Below are positions 1-12,475 of a DNA stretch of 64,000 bases, piece after piece; within the stretch, counting starts at the first letter, position 1; every line of letters starts with the position of its first letter. The notes beneath the pieces are model-generated. The model was not told where the DNA came from, searched no databases, and was given only the letters and a program-made list of their open reading frames with translations. This DNA is from Tolypeutes matacus (lineage: Eukaryota > Chordata > Mammalia > Cingulata > Chlamyphoridae): positions 36,325,424 to 36,389,423 of the forward strand of contig JAKSZT010054304.1 in NCBI GenBank assembly GCA_026826555.1. Direction: 5' to 3'. The position numbers were made by a program, and so were the translations under genes.

Positions 1-1164
1 GATTTCTGAGTTCATTTTAATCATTATAACATCACATTTCAATGCTATGTGTGATGAAGTTCAGAGTCAGGAATTAAATTAAATTTCTTTGCTGAAAAAA
101 TCATGTCACCACAAAATGGTGCTCTAAGGTCTGGTTAGCAAATATAGGGGAAACAATGCTGAATAATCAAGAAATGTTGTCCACCTCACTTTGAATATCC
201 AAAGAAATTAGATGTACACAATGAAAGCAATAACAGAAAGAAAACCAAAAGAGGAGTTAAACTGATTACTTTTAACAAAGCTCTAAAGATGAAAGTTCTT
301 TCTATGTTTAAAACGTATGGAAATAACTGTGAAGGAGATGATTGGTGACAAGACTTTCAAAAAATTGAAATGCTCCACATGTAAGAATTGTTCCCCCATA
401 TTATTTTAAGGGAAATTTTTCCTGTAAATGTTAAAAAAGATTTGCCTTGAAAATAAATATTTTTAATTAAAATATATAAAAACTGAAAGCAATAGTTACC
501 TAAAGATAGAATTACATGTAAATGAATTCAGGGGAAAATTCCAAGTTTTCTATTAGAGAAAAACATGCATTTAAAATAGGTAAGATTTTAATATTTATTA
601 ATAATTATGAAATCATTGTACTAAATGGACATGAAGATATTGTGAAATAAACATTCTTACTTTGCTAGTAAAATTCGTTGTAATTAGGAAAACTGTTTTG
701 AAGTACAATTTGGTGAACTATGTCAACAACTGGTGTTTTCACATATCTGACCTAGTGATATCTTTTTGGAGAAGCTACCATTACTGTAATAGGATAAAAG
801 ATTAAATCTTAATGTCACATTTGATAGTAAATTCATGGAAACCACCTAAAGATCTCAAAATAGTATAAGTAAATTATGTTAAACCACTATTTGGATAACT
901 AATTTATGGTTTTGAAGACTTAAAGCAACATGGAAAACCACTTTTCATATCATGTAAGCACACAAAGTTCTATATTTGAAACGATGAAAATTTAACCTTC
1001 TCCATAAGTCCTTTCCACCAATCTATGTAAAATTGCAGCTACCCAACCAAGCAGGCACATGCACACACACACACACATAGACATATACTTCTTTATCTTC
1101 CTCTTTGCTTTACAATGTCTCTATTTGCATCAATCAAAATGAATATTTTAATGATTAGTTTATG
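1..1164. other. Unassigned AT-rich sequence
   Basis: I see no gene and no repeat that I can name. A short (CA)n run lies at about 1055-1076. Open frames here are short and have no recognisable homology. Confidence 0.6.
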
Positions 1165-1290
1165 CATTGCCAATGTTAATCCCTGCTGCAAGAGCAGGGT
1201 CTGTTTTATTCCCGTTTAGATCTCCAGCCCTAAGATAATGCTTGGTTAATAGCTGTTGCTCAATAAATATTGTTGATTTACTAAGTTAAA
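1165..1290 (+). repeat. L2-type LINE 3' end
   Basis: The stretch fits the diverged pattern of mammalian L2 3' ends: an 'agggtctgtttta' block, then 'tccagccctaagataatgc', then a terminal 'gctcaataaatattgttga'. This layout (stem-rich middle, terminal tcaataaat) is known for L2 and for the shared ends of MIR families. It is an ancient, inactive fossil. L2 versus a MIR variant is not resolved. Confidence 0.6.
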
Positions 1291-1739
1291 GAATAGAGCA
1301 AATACATGCAAAGATATTTCTTAAAGGATATATAAGTAAGGTCTGTGTTTACATATATCACTAAATCTGACAACTATTTCAAATAGAATTCATTTTCAAA
1401 AATCTTTAAGTGTATTTTTATATCTTTGTCACGATTCAAAATTTTAAGTGCTTTCATATCAAATTGTTTAGATATGGGCAAAATAATGTGAAGTGTATTT
1501 TTATAGTTCCTTTCTTTATCAACTAGCATTTGTTTAAAATTGATTTCACTAACTATAGTTCAGAAGCCAGATTGGTATGTGTTTATATCCTAGACCTTAT
1601 TGTTTAATATCATCATAATAAGAGAGCTTAATCAATTTCAGTAAAAAAATTAACATTTGGTTAGTATTAACTTAGCAACATGTTAAAAATAACAAAGTTG
1701 TTAATGAAAATGCTAGTATGGTGCATTGATTGGTGGCCC
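1291..1739. other. Unassigned AT-rich sequence
   Basis: No gene, RNA or named repeat could be recognised. The sequence is AT-rich and of ordinary complexity. Confidence 0.55.
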
Positions 1740-2084
1740 TTTTCTGGGTCTCGGTCTGTATTCTGGTGGTTGTGACCCCATTATAAATAAGATATCTTCA
1801 AGATGTGACTTCAGTTAAGGGTTGGCCCCCTCAATCAGCTTGGGTTTTAATCTTAATTACTGGAATTCTTTATAGGTAGAGTTTACAGGTAGGTCATTGT
1901 GAGCACTGCCATTTGACAGAAGAGTCAAGGACCAAGGCTCGCCGGTAGCCAGCCCCAGACACCACAGTCTTCTGGGAGAAAGCTTGATTTTGAACTTCTA
2001 ATCTCAAACCTGTGAGCGAATAAATTCCCATTTTAAGCCAAGCTATTGTAAGGTAATTACCTTAGCAGTCAGGAAACTAGAACA
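1740..2084 (+). mobile_element. MaLR-like LTR, partial, plus strand
   Basis: The order of blocks matches the other LTR copies in this window read in the opposite sense: a cttcagttaaggg...ggcccc block, a 'gccagccccagacaccacag' block, an 'aataaattcccatttt' block that includes the polyadenylation signal, and a terminal 'aggaaactagaaca'. MaLR (ERVL-related) LTRs end this way. The 5' part is diverged, so the left edge is approximate. No internal retroviral sequence follows, so it is a solo LTR. Confidence 0.65.
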
Positions 2085-2189
2085 GCTAGGCTAACATATA
2101 GAGATCTTATTATATGTGTTATGATTTCTTTTAATATTCTCATAATATATTGTTTTTGAAGCATGTGAAATCATCCTGCTATATTCAAA

Positions 2190-2390
2190 GGCAGTATAAC
2201 ACAGCAAGATGCAGATGGATGTCCTCTGAAAGTTGATTTGCCTTGGACATGTTACTTAACCTCATCATGCCTTAAGTATAAAAATAGCAGTGACTTCATA
2301 AAATTGTTATGCCAACATAAATGGAATGCTTTTGGAAGTGTAGTAGGTTCTCAACATATTTTGGCTGCTTCTATTACTGAAGAAAAATAT
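2190..2390 (+). repeat. MIR SINE
   Basis: The core layout of MIR is visible: a diverged tRNA-like head, 'gttacttaacctcatcatgcc' (the 'acttaacctctctgagcc' block of MIR), a following block with 'aaaatagcagtgacttc', and a tail with 'gtagtaggttctcaacat'. It is ancient, diverged and inactive. Confidence 0.65.
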
Positions 2391-4257
2391 ATTTAGCAAT
2401 TAAAAATACACAAATATGTTGTTACACCACATATACATGTGTGTTATGGATTTAGAAAAAAAGAATAAAGGATGCACCATTCAGCTATTGATTGTTGGTG
2501 AAAAATAAACTATGCTTGTGACTTCCTTTTGCCTAAAAGAGCCGTACTTGTTGCCCATTCAGTTAATTGTAAATAGTTAGGCAAGCCTCATTTCAGCAGA
2601 TCTTTATGAAAAGTCTCAAGAACTTTGTTACTTTGCGTAAGAAATTTGATCAATCTTTAAATATAAATCTATGAACAGGAGATTGCTCTCTTTTTCTCAT
2701 ATTCTCAAAATTCATTCAGGATTCTGTGTGGGAAGGGTGAGCGAAGTGCAAATTTAGTCAAGGAGTTTGAAGGGAAAAAGTATATGTATTAAAAAATACA
2801 CATACACTCATATACTTCTATTATGCTAGTAGGCAGATGACTCATTTTCCACATATTATGAAGAAGAACACCTTTCATAGAATTTTGAAAATTTTACACT
2901 AGGTGCTATGCATTAGCACAAATTAATTATATTCAAAAGAACAATAAAGCTTTTCAAATTATCTAGTCTAGACAGACTTTGAGCTGTTAACTTGAGAAAT
3001 AAATGTCACCTGGACAAGGACATTTAGCTTTAACCTACTTACTTTAAAAAAGGGGCAAAATTATTTGAAGTTATGGTTATACAGTAATAGGATTTGCTTT
3101 CCCCTTGTGCAGACAGATGTTTGCAATATCCAATAAACTTCCCTGTTCTTTAACTTTGATGTTTATGACTTATTGTTTAGGAACTCTAGTAACTCTAGCA
3201 TCTATCTGCATTACTGTTTCTTGAAGATTTAGCTAATGAAATGGAAAAGAGAAAACCACAAAAAATATTAAATAAATTATTAAAATTATTTGATTTTTAA
3301 ATTTAACAAATGTTATCTTTATTAAAATAAGCCATAGATTATATTACATAACGTTTTAAGACAAAAAAACTTGTATAGAATTATTCTTCAGACTATTCAC
3401 TATCTTTTTATTCTAATATTTTGCTCAATTGAAAATAGATCATTTCAAAGTAAACCTTCAATGCATGAGACAATACCATAGAAAATGTATTTCCTGCTAA
3501 TATATGTTATTCCACAAAAATATTAGAAGGTTTTTGGATCCTTCAATCATGCTGTCCTTGCATAACTTCATAAAAATGTAACTTTTTCCATTTGCCCTAC
3601 CTTACTACTCTTGGGGCCTTAGCCATGATATAAATATTCATAGTTTAGAGACTACATAATTCCTCAAAATACATGTAGAAAGCATACAAAAGATTAAGAT
3701 GCACTGCTTTGACATAATAGAATTATGGAAGACGTGAATTATCAGCTACTTTTACATCAAAAAACTTATGTGGTGATTTTTATGTAGGGGTCTATACACA
3801 TATAATGTCTGAGGGTCATTGTTAAACCATAGGAAATTTTATGAGAATTAAAATTAAAAGAAAACAAAACAAAAAAAAAACACAAAAGGCACTTCTTCTT
3901 GAAGATACTTTATTTCCATCTTTTGGAAAATTGTCATAATAAATAAAACAATCAGTGTTGTCTCTGACATAAGGACAGCTGTCAGACATTGTGACATTGT
4001 TCCATAACTGTACAACTAAACACTTGACACTGTATATCTTCCAGGAGCTAAAACTATCAGTCAGGCACATTGTAAACCCGTTATATACACTTTTCTAAGT
4101 CATGAATTTTAATGTTTCTTTATTAGAAGGATACCATTAAATAAGGCAATAAAATATATGATATGTTTATTTCTATATATAGAATGTGTCCAAGAAATAT
4201 TAAATGAATAAGAAGAGTATATGTAAAAAGGTATAACTCTTTAGACAGAGAAAATGT
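2391..4257. other. Unassigned AT-rich sequence with one small open frame
   Basis: No gene recognised. The minus strand carries an 82-codon open frame at 3822-4070 with five cysteines in its first 50 residues, but it has no recognised family and runs into an A-rich tract. I treat it as unsupported. The rest shows no named repeat. Confidence 0.5.
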
Positions 4258-4312
4258 ATAAATAGATGATAGATAGATAAATAGATACATAGATAGATGA
4301 CAGATAAATAAT
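4258..4312. repeat. Imperfect (GATA)n microsatellite
   Basis: Interrupted GATA/GATAA units run for about 50 bp, with variant units GATACATA and GATGACA. It is a decayed tetranucleotide repeat. Confidence 0.85.
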
Positions 4313-5849
4313 AGTCACAGATAATGTTAAATATATACATACTCAAAATATCAACCATGTTTACTCATTTAAATAAGGTTATGAGGATAAATCTCTATTC
4401 TGTATATTTCTCTATTCATTTTTATTCCCGAGTTGCATATGCCATATGCTACTTTAAAATAATTGGATTGAGTTATTTATGCAAGTAAAGAAATTTTACT
4501 AATTTATAACACAATACAAACACTAAGATTACTATATTTGCTATTTTAAAGTAAAATGTTCACTAGAACGCAATGTTCTAAAGAAAAGAAAAAGAAACCA
4601 AAAGAAATAAATTATGAAATTAGATTGAATGCTTTTTAACCTTTTACATTTTTTTCTCATTATATCCCTGTTACTTGTTTCTTTTACTACACCCACTCAC
4701 AGATTGATCAACAAATGTTCTGATTAGAACCATTAAAAATGATTTAATGAAAGTTACACTATGCCATGTACAAACTTAAGCTTATGTAAGAAAAAAATTA
4801 TTAATCACATTAAAAGTTGACCTTTAAAAATATGGCTGTTTATATTGGGACCTGTTTTTTCATTGCTGTATTTCTTCAAATTGTGTGTTCCAGAAGGCCT
4901 TAAATCAGTGTAGCAGAGAGTATATTTTGATGATATGGCCAGAGAAAGATTATGTGAAGATAAGAAAACTAAAAAAATACTAGAAATACACAAATAATCT
5001 AATAAGTAACATCAGCCACCTCACCTCATTATGGATCATGGTTTTCACTGGTTGGTTGTTTCTAGGAAAACAGCATTTCCTTTGCTTGTGCTTCCACCTG
5101 AAATGAAAAATACCATTGCTTGGCTCAGGAGGAACCTGGTTCCAGGTATACCCGTAGATATAGTGGGGTTTCATAAGAAAAATCCTTTGAGAAATTGCAA
5201 ACGGGGGAATTTTTAGTGAAGTTTTCAATAAGGGTAAAAAATTGTTGTTCCATATTGTGAAAAAATTTTGGTGTATATGTCAAGTGTACATTTTAGTATA
5301 TATTTTCTGCCTAAAATGTTACAATGGGGACAATACCCTGACTGAAATTTAATCAATAAATAATTCAAAGACAAGTGAAAATGACAGCATCAATCTGGCT
5401 GCAAGTGAGGAAGCATTTGGGGGTATTCACAATACCTGAAGACACATTCTAAACACAACAGAATGATTTTTTTTTTTTTTGCATCCAGCACTTGGAGAGA
5501 AACTGTGCAAAGCAGCTTGACTCAAGAAAGTATAAACAACTAGAATGGACAGCAATATCCCTACATTGGGTAATTCAATAATCATTTTATTCAAATGCAG
5601 TGTTGAGATTGTCACACATTTTCTTATTCCAACTAGCTTGGCAACAAAAAATGCCACAACCTACCAAATTTTTATCCCCCAGATATGTTCACCCAAGTTG
5701 CTTCATTTTGAACATATTCAACCAAATAACTTGTAGTGTTCAATAAATAAATTTTTTTTTACAATTTCCCAAGATTTTCATTGACATATACTATTTATAT
5801 ACATGAAAAAATTAGATTTTAATCAAATAATTAGATTTTAATTGTGCAG
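4313..5849. other. Unassigned AT-rich sequence
   Basis: No gene or nameable repeat. Open frames occur on both strands over 4980-5230, but they overlap each other and look like chance. Poly-T runs lie near 5467-5480 and 5752-5760, and 'attagattttaat' occurs twice near 5812-5840. Confidence 0.5.
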
Positions 5850-7310
5850 TTTTAAAAAAAAATTTAGAGAAGTTGCAGGTTACATGTTTTAAACATTTTG
5901 ATAAATGTATATTCTCTTGTAAGAAACACCCGAATCAGAATACTGAATGTTTCCATCTCCCCAGAAAGTTTTCTCATGCCCTTTTTTTGTCACTCCCCCA
6001 ACTCATAAGCAAACATCTCTTGTTTATGATGAGACATTTTTCTCTTGTTGCTTGCAAGATATTGTCTTTGTATTTGTATTTCAATAGTTTGATTATAGAG
6101 TCTAGCTCTCAATCTCTGTTTATCCTACTTGGACTGTGCTGAGTTCCTTCCACGTGTAGATCAAAGTTTTTATCTATTTTGGAAAGTTTTGGACGTTATA
6201 TCTTCAAATATGTTTTCTAGACTTTCCTCTCCTTTCCATCTGGTAACTATCACTAGGCAAATATTGGTGTGCTCAAATGAGTCCCCTAGGTCTTTGAGAC
6301 TTTATCCAGATTTCGTTTGTTTTTTTTTTTCTTTCCTTCAGATTGGATAATATTTATATCTTTATATCTTCAAGCTAATTTTTTATTCTCCCAGCTCAGA
6401 TCTGCTTTTGAGCTCCTCTAACAATTTTTTAACTCCAGAATTTCCCATTGATTCTTTTTTGTATTTTAACTCCAGAATTTCCCATTGATTATTTTTTATG
6501 TTCTTTATATCATTTTATTGATAATCTGTATTTGATAAGTCATTATTGTTATATGGTCTTTTAGTTGTGTAAACATGATGCCATAATTTTGCCTGAGCTG
6601 CTGTGACAATATTACCCAGTTGGTTGGCTTCAACAACAGGAATTTATTGGCTCATGCTTTTGAGCCTAGGAAAAGTCCCAAATCAAGGTTTCAGCAAGGT
6701 ATAATTTCTTCTCCAAAGTCTGCAACATTTTGGTGCTGGCTACAGTGATCCTAGGGATTATTGTTTCCCTGCCTTTGATCACATGGCCAGGACCTATCCT
6801 TTTACTTCCGAGTTTTATTGACTTCCAGCTTTCAGCTTTCTCTATGGCTGAATTTCTTCTCTATATAAAGGACTCCAACAACTTGGATTAAGACCCACTC
6901 TCATTCAGTAGGGCCACACCCTTAACTAAAATAACATCTTCAAATGATCTATATACAATGGTTTTCGACTCACAAGAATGCAGATGATGATTAAAAACAC
7001 GTCTAAATTGGGATATATAATTCAATCTACTTTACATGGTTTCCTTTATTTCTTAATTGCTGTAAAGTCTTTGTTGGCTAAATCTAATGTCTGGTCTTTT
7101 TCAGAAATTGATTTTTTTAATGTCTACATAGCAATAATTTCTGATTTTTTTAAAAATGAAAACAAGATAACTATCATTGGTAGTAAAATCACTTGAGTGT
7201 GTGTGTGTGCTTATTTTCCCTTCTACCCATACTTTCTTGATTGAAAACAGGATTTTTGTTTAGAAAAATTTGAAGTTTTATACAATAAAGATCAGTTTGT
7301 GAAGAAGTAT
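5850..7310 (-). mobile_element. Old L1/HAL1 ORF1 and 5' region, inverted, split by an LTR
   Basis: Read on the minus strand, the sequence follows the pattern of old mammalian L1M/HAL1 5' halves. It covers the ORF1 region (seen on the plus strand as blocks like 'ttgcttgcaagatattgtc' and 'ggaaagttttggacgtt'), then 5' UTR-like sequence after 6979 ('gtctttgttggctaaatcta'). The LTR at 6578-6978 interrupts it. No ORF survives. A 34-bp block is tandemly repeated at 6427-6460 and about 6464-6498. L1M and HAL1 share these regions, so the exact family is not resolved. Confidence 0.6.
6578..6978 (-). mobile_element. MaLR-like solo LTR, minus strand
   Basis: The plus strand shows the typical inverted MaLR order: 'gcctgagctgctgtgacaa', 'caacaggaatttattggctc' (inverted polyadenylation region), 'cacatggcc', 'aaaggactccaacaac', 'ggattaagacccactctc', 'ggccacacccttaact' and a terminal cacaagaatg block. 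L1/HAL1 sequence lies on both sides, so it is a later insertion. Edges are approximate because no clean target-site duplication was found. Confidence 0.65.
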
Positions 7311-7739
7311 GTGGAAGGTGGCCCCTAAGTAGCTGCCTATCTTGCCATTCATTCTACTAGGCAACTTTATCTTGGCACACTTCAAAGAAAAAGAATAGAA
7401 GGTTTGCCCTTGTTTTGATAACACTTTTAAAATTTTCTTCATTTTTCTTCTTGTCATATACTAACTCCATAGGGTCCCTTTTAAAATAGCAAATACACTC
7501 AATCATTTAGAGAGTAAAATGCATTTCTTTAAGTTTATGGATATCTTGGCAATAACTATGTAAAAATAGGCAATAGTAAAAATTTTTTCAATACTCAATT
7601 TAACTTGGTGGAATCAACACAATAATTAAAACCTTAATATCCTAAAATTCTCAGTATCTTTGTGTAGCTATCTAGCATACATATTGTGACAGTTATTTTA
7701 TGAATACCAAAATTAAAAGATTATGTTCTTAAATCTATT
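7311..7739. other. Unassigned AT-rich sequence
   Basis: No gene or nameable repeat recognised between the inverted L1/HAL1 and the next LTR. Confidence 0.5.
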
Positions 7740-8397
7740 ACTCTAGGTGTGCAACCTTTGATTGTATTAAATTACATTGAGGGCCCTTGATTAGATTACT
7801 TGATAAGATCTCTTTAGGACTTTGATTGGATTATGTCAGGGAGGCATGACTCAGGTTGAATATCTGCCACATTGCTGGATCTGTAATAAATGAAGACACA
7901 GAGAGTGACACACACAGGAAAAGGAAGACACCTTATTTGATCCTGCATGTGAGAAAAATGACTCCAGTTTTGCCACAGCTAAGTTGCAAAGAGAGAAGCT
8001 CCTGAGAGGCTCAAAGAACTGAGGCCCAAGGAGAGATGAGCTATATGCCTGAGCTTGAAGCTGAACTATGGAAAAAAGCAGACCAGGTGAGACAGTTAGA
8101 GTAGGCCTAGAAAGACACAAGCCCTATGCATGGTTGACCACAGCTGAGCTCTGGGAGACGGCAGATTCTGGAGGGGAAAGTAGGGGCCTGGGCAGAGTTC
8201 AGTGGCCATCTTGCATTGCCACATGGTGAGACAATAAGATCAACAGTCACTTTGGTGAGAAAGCACCTCTGATGGTGCCTTGATTTGGACTTTTCATGGC
8301 CTTGGAACTGTAAGCTTCTACCCCAAATAAACCCCCTTTATAAAAGTCAATCCATTTCTGGTACTTTGCATTGGCAGTCTTTTGGCAAACTAAAACA
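7740..8397 (+). mobile_element. MaLR-like LTR, plus strand, long form
   Basis: The 3' half matches other copies in the window: 'ggtgccttgatttggacttt', 'cttggaactgtaagcttcta', 'caaataaacccccttta' (polyadenylation signal region), 'ccatttctggtactttgc' and the terminal 'ggcaaactaaaaca'. The 5' half has the conserved 'gattagattacttgat' and 'ggactttgattgga' blocks. At about 660 bp it is longer than the roughly 350-540-bp copies nearby, mainly through extra sequence in the middle. It has no retroviral genes. Confidence 0.65.
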
Positions 8398-8944
8398 GGA
8401 TTTTTGTGTGGTTTTCTTTGTTGTTGTTTTTTTATCACTACCTTTTTTTTTCTTCTCTTTCATCTATTCCTCCCTTCTTTTGCAGTAAAATGTAGAAATA
8501 TTTTGTGACTATCCCTATAACTGAGTCATTGCCTTTATTTCCAAAATGTAAACAAGTCAACCTTTAATTCTAGAAGATGTTTAGATGTCCACACAGGTAT
8601 GTACATATGACTTAATTGCTTTCTTGGGCACCGTCCCAGATAATAACATTTCTCTGAAGTCATTTATCAGATGTCAGGAATGCAGTTTCACAGTATAATC
8701 ATGAAAGAAAATTGTGCCCAGAACTAAAAAGATTATAAGTGAATAAATTGTCAATTGCTAGTATACCAGGAAGTGATGGTGCTATGGAGGTGGGGGAAGG
8801 AGACCCAGAGTAAAGAAAAGGAGAGAGTGTGTATTTGGAGTACTATACTGTGGAAAATATTGGAAAATTTTCAAAAGGGTGATCATTGAGAAGGTAAGAA
8901 TTCAGCAAAAATTTAAGGGTTTTTAGAAACAGTCAAGAGACACA
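8398..8944. other. Unassigned sequence
   Basis: T-rich near 8420-8490, otherwise ordinary. No gene or nameable repeat recognised. The left edge of the following L1 is not marked by a target-site duplication that I could find. Confidence 0.5.
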
Positions 8945-11324
8945 AGTATGTTAAAAGTAAGTAGACTACACAAGCAAAACATAAGGGAGAAATAGTTATC
9001 TCTACAATAATAGATGGAAACTTCAATACACCACTCCCAGCATTGGATAGACGATCTGGGCAGAGATCAATAAAGAAACAGAGAGCTTGAATAATATGAT
9101 AAATGGACTAAACCTAATAGATATATACAGACATTGCACCACAGAACAGCAGGATATACATTTTTCTCAAGTGCTCATGGATCTTTCTCCAGAATAGACC
9201 ATATGTTGGGTCACAAAGCAGATCTCAATAAATTCAACAAGACTGAAATTATACAAAGCACTTTCTCTTATCATAGTGGAATAAAGTTGGAAATCAACAA
9301 GACGTGGAAAAAGGGAAAATTCACAAATATATGGAGATTAAACAACACACTCTTAAACAATCAGTGGGCCAAAGAAAAAATTGTGAGAGAAATCAATAAA
9401 TGTCTCAAGAAAAATGAAAATGAGAACACAACATATCAGAACCTATGGGATGCAGAGAAGGCAATGCAGAGAGGGAAATTTTTTGCCCTCAATGCTTACA
9501 TTAAAAAAGAAAAAAGAGATAAAATCAATGACCTAACTACACAGCTGAAGGAACTAGAAAAACAACAGCAAACTATTCCAAAAGCTAGTAGAAGGAATGG
9601 AATAACAAAGGTCAAAGCAAAAATAAATCGAATTGAGAACAAAAAATAATAGAGAGAATTAACAAAACCAAAAGCTGGTTCTTTCAGAAAAGCAACAAAA
9701 TCGGCAAGCCCTTTGTTAGACTGACAAATTTAAAAAAGAGAGAAGATGAAAATAAATGAAATCAGAAATGAAAATGGGGATGTTACTACTGACCCCAAAG
9801 AAATAAAAGAGATAAAAAGAGGATACTATGAACATCTGTACGCCAACAAACTAGACAATGTAGATGAAATGAAAAAATTCCTAGGAACATATGAACAACC
9901 AACACTGACCATAAAATAAATAGAAGACCTCAACAAACCAATCACAAGTAAAGAGAATGAAACAGTCATCAACAACTCCCCAAAATGAAAAGCCCAGGAC
10001 CAGATGGTTTCACAGGTGAGTTCTAACAAAGATTCAAAGAAGATTTAATACCAATTTTACTCAAGCTCTTTCAAAAATTAAATGACAGAATGTTACCATA
10101 CTCATTCTATGAAGTCAACATCACCCTAATACCAAAGCCAGGTAAAGATATTACAAAGAAAAGAAAATTACAGACTCATTTCCCTAATGAATACAGATGC
10201 AAAACTCTCAACAAAATACTTGCTAATCAAATTTAACTACATGTTAAAAGCATGATTCATCATGATCAAGTGGGTTTTATACCAGATATGCAAAGGTAGT
10301 TCAACACAAGAAAAACAATCAGTGTAATACACCACATTAATAAATCAAAGGAGAAAAATCACATGATCCTATCGATTGGTGCAGAAAAGGAATTTGACAA
10401 AATAAAGCATCCTTTCTTGATAAAAATACTATAAAAAATAATGATTGAAGGAAACTTTCTCAATGTGATAAAGGTCATGTATGAAAAACCCACAGCTAAC
10501 ATTGTACTCAATGGTGAAAGACTGAAAGCTTTCCTGTTGAGATCACGGACAAGACAAGGATTCCCACTACCACCAATGTTGTTCAATATAGTGCTAGACG
10601 TTCTAACTAGAGAAATCAGGCAAGAAAAAGAAATAAAAGTCATTCAAATAGGAAAAGAAGAAGTAAAACTTGCACTATTCATGGATGATATAATCATATA
10701 ACTAAAAAGTCTCAAAAAATCTACAACAAAGCTGCTAGAGCTAATAAACGATTTCAGTAGTGTCAGCATACAAGATCAATATGCAAAAATCAGTGGTGCT
10801 TCTATACTAGTAACACACACTCTGAGGAGGAAGTCAGGAAAAATTCCACTTACAATGGTGAGTAAAAGTATCAAATATTTACGAATAAAATTAACCAAGA
10901 ATGTAAAGCACTTGTATCCAGAAAACTACAATGCATTGCTAAAAAAAAAAAAAAAAGATTAAAGAAACCTAAATAATTGGAAAAACAGTCCATTCTCATG
11001 GATTAGAAGACTAAATATCATTAAGATATCAATTCTATTCAAATTGATATACAAATTCAATGCAATTCTGATAAAATTTCCACCAGCCTATTTTAAACAA
11101 ATGGAAAACATAACTATCAAATTTGTTTGGAAGGGTAAGGGTCCCTGAATGGCCAGAAGACATCTTATAAAGGAAAAGTGAAGTTGGAGAACTTTCACTT
11201 CTAGACTTTACATCATATTACCTAGCTAGTGGTAAAAAAACAGCGTAAAGATAGACACATAGACTAATGGGACCAAATCGATGGTTCAGAAAAAGACCCC
11301 CACATCTGTGGTCAAGTGATTTTT
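8945..11324 (+). mobile_element. 5'-truncated L1, first half (host of nested insertion)
   Basis: A LINE-1 fragment that begins inside the endonuclease domain of ORF2 and runs through the reverse transcriptase. At 11324 it is cut by the minus-strand L1 and resumes at 17007. The joined junction reads naturally as L1 ('gtggtcaagtgattttt' then 'gacaagcctgtcaaac'). ORF1 and the 5' UTR are absent, as is usual for 5'-truncated target-primed insertions. Stops and frameshifts are frequent, so it is dead. Confidence 0.9.
9134..10701 (+). pseudogene. L1 ORF2 remnant (endonuclease and reverse transcriptase)
   Basis: ORF2p of LINE-1 nicks target DNA and reverse-transcribes L1 RNA at the nick. The longest open piece (9134-9649, 171 codons) starts within the apurinic-type endonuclease and shows the C-terminal motif [16 protein letters not shown], then the linker to the reverse transcriptase. 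Further on, 'aaaagcccaggaccagatgg' encodes the KSPGPDG motif of the fingers, and 10441-10701 is open through the palm. The catalytic FADD is altered to FMDD (10678-10689), followed soon by a stop. Several frame changes lie between the open pieces. The endonuclease N-terminus is missing. Confidence 0.85.
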
Positions 11325-11939
11325 AAAAAAAACAAATCAATTTTATTGATACATAATAGTAAAGCATAAAACATTCATATTGTACAATCAATGGTATTCA
11401 GAGTAATCACATATTTGTGCACTCATCACTTCAATCGTTCTTAGAGCACTTTCATTATCCAAACAATAATAAACAAAAAAACAAACAAGCAAACAACAGA
11501 ACTCATCATCTTTCAATCTCTCTATGCTTCCCTTGCCATACCTAGATGCTAGTAAAGGTATTGCTGGGTCACATGGCAAGTCGATGTTCAACTTCCTTAG
11601 GAACTGCCAAACAGTCCTCTACAGTTGCAGTACCAGTCTACATTCCCACCAAAAGTGAATAAGTGTTCCTATCTCTCCACATCCTCTCCAACATTTACAG
11701 TTTTATTACTTTTAAATAGCAGCCAGTCTAATAGTTGTGAAATGATATCTCATTGTAGTTTTGATTTGCATTTCCCTAATAGCTAGTGATATTGAACATA
11801 TTTTCATGTGTTTCTTCACTATTTGTATTTCTTCTTTGAACAATTGTCTTTTCCAGTCTTTTGCTCATATTTTAATTGGGTAGTTTGTCTTTTATTGTAG
11901 AGTTGTATGATCTTTTTGTATATAATGGATATTAAACCC

Positions 11940-12475
11940 TGTATTAGTCAGCCAAAGGAGTGCTGATACAAAATACCAGCAATGTGTTAGCTTTTATAAA
12001 GGGTATTTATTTGGGGGAAATTTGCAGTTACCAGGCCATAAAACATAATTTACTTCCCTCACCAAAGTCTGTTGCCACATGTTGGAGCAAGATGGCTGCT
12101 GACGTTCAGCCTTCCTCTTCCTCTTAAGCCTCCATGGTCAGGCTCGCTAGGCTTTGTCTCTCTCCCTGGCACTTGATTCTGTCCATGCTCAGCTGCTTGG
12201 TCTCTCCACAAGGACAACTGTAGACTATCAGGCAAATAGCTCGACTCTTTTCCTGGGGCCTTCTCTCCTTCTTCATGAACAAGCTCTTCTATGCCCTTAC
12301 TTTCTGGGGCTTCAGCTCAAAAACTCAGCATCAGAACTCCAACTCTGCCCTTTGCCATGTCTTTTATCTGTGAGTACCCACCCACCAAGCAGTGGGGACT
12401 CAATGCCCTACTGATGTGGCCCAATCAAAGCCCTAATCTGTTTTTGTAATTTGTAAATAATGCCAAACTGCTACA
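11940..12475 (-). mobile_element. Solo LTR inserted in the minus-strand L1
   Basis: The 536-bp unit begins tgtattagtcagcc and ends actgctaca, so it has the TG...CA ends of LTRs. It is flanked by a perfect 5-bp target-site duplication, aaccc (11935-11939 and 12476-12480), as expected for retroviral integrases. Removing the unit and one duplication restores L1 reading ('gatattaaaccc' then 'ttgtcagatatg'). The orientation call rests on the inverted 'gggtatttatttggg' and polyadenylation region near the left end. I recognise the pattern as a xenarthran LTR related to MaLR/ERVL. No viral genes are present. Confidence 0.85.

Noticed and set aside
3822..4070. 82-codon minus-strand frame with a cysteine-rich start
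   Set aside because: I could not tie it to a family, splice signals are weak, and it runs into an A/T-rich hydrophobic end typical of chance translation.
10441..10701. Possible intact reverse transcriptase
   Set aside because: The piece is 86 codons, its catalytic motif is altered to FMDD and a stop follows.
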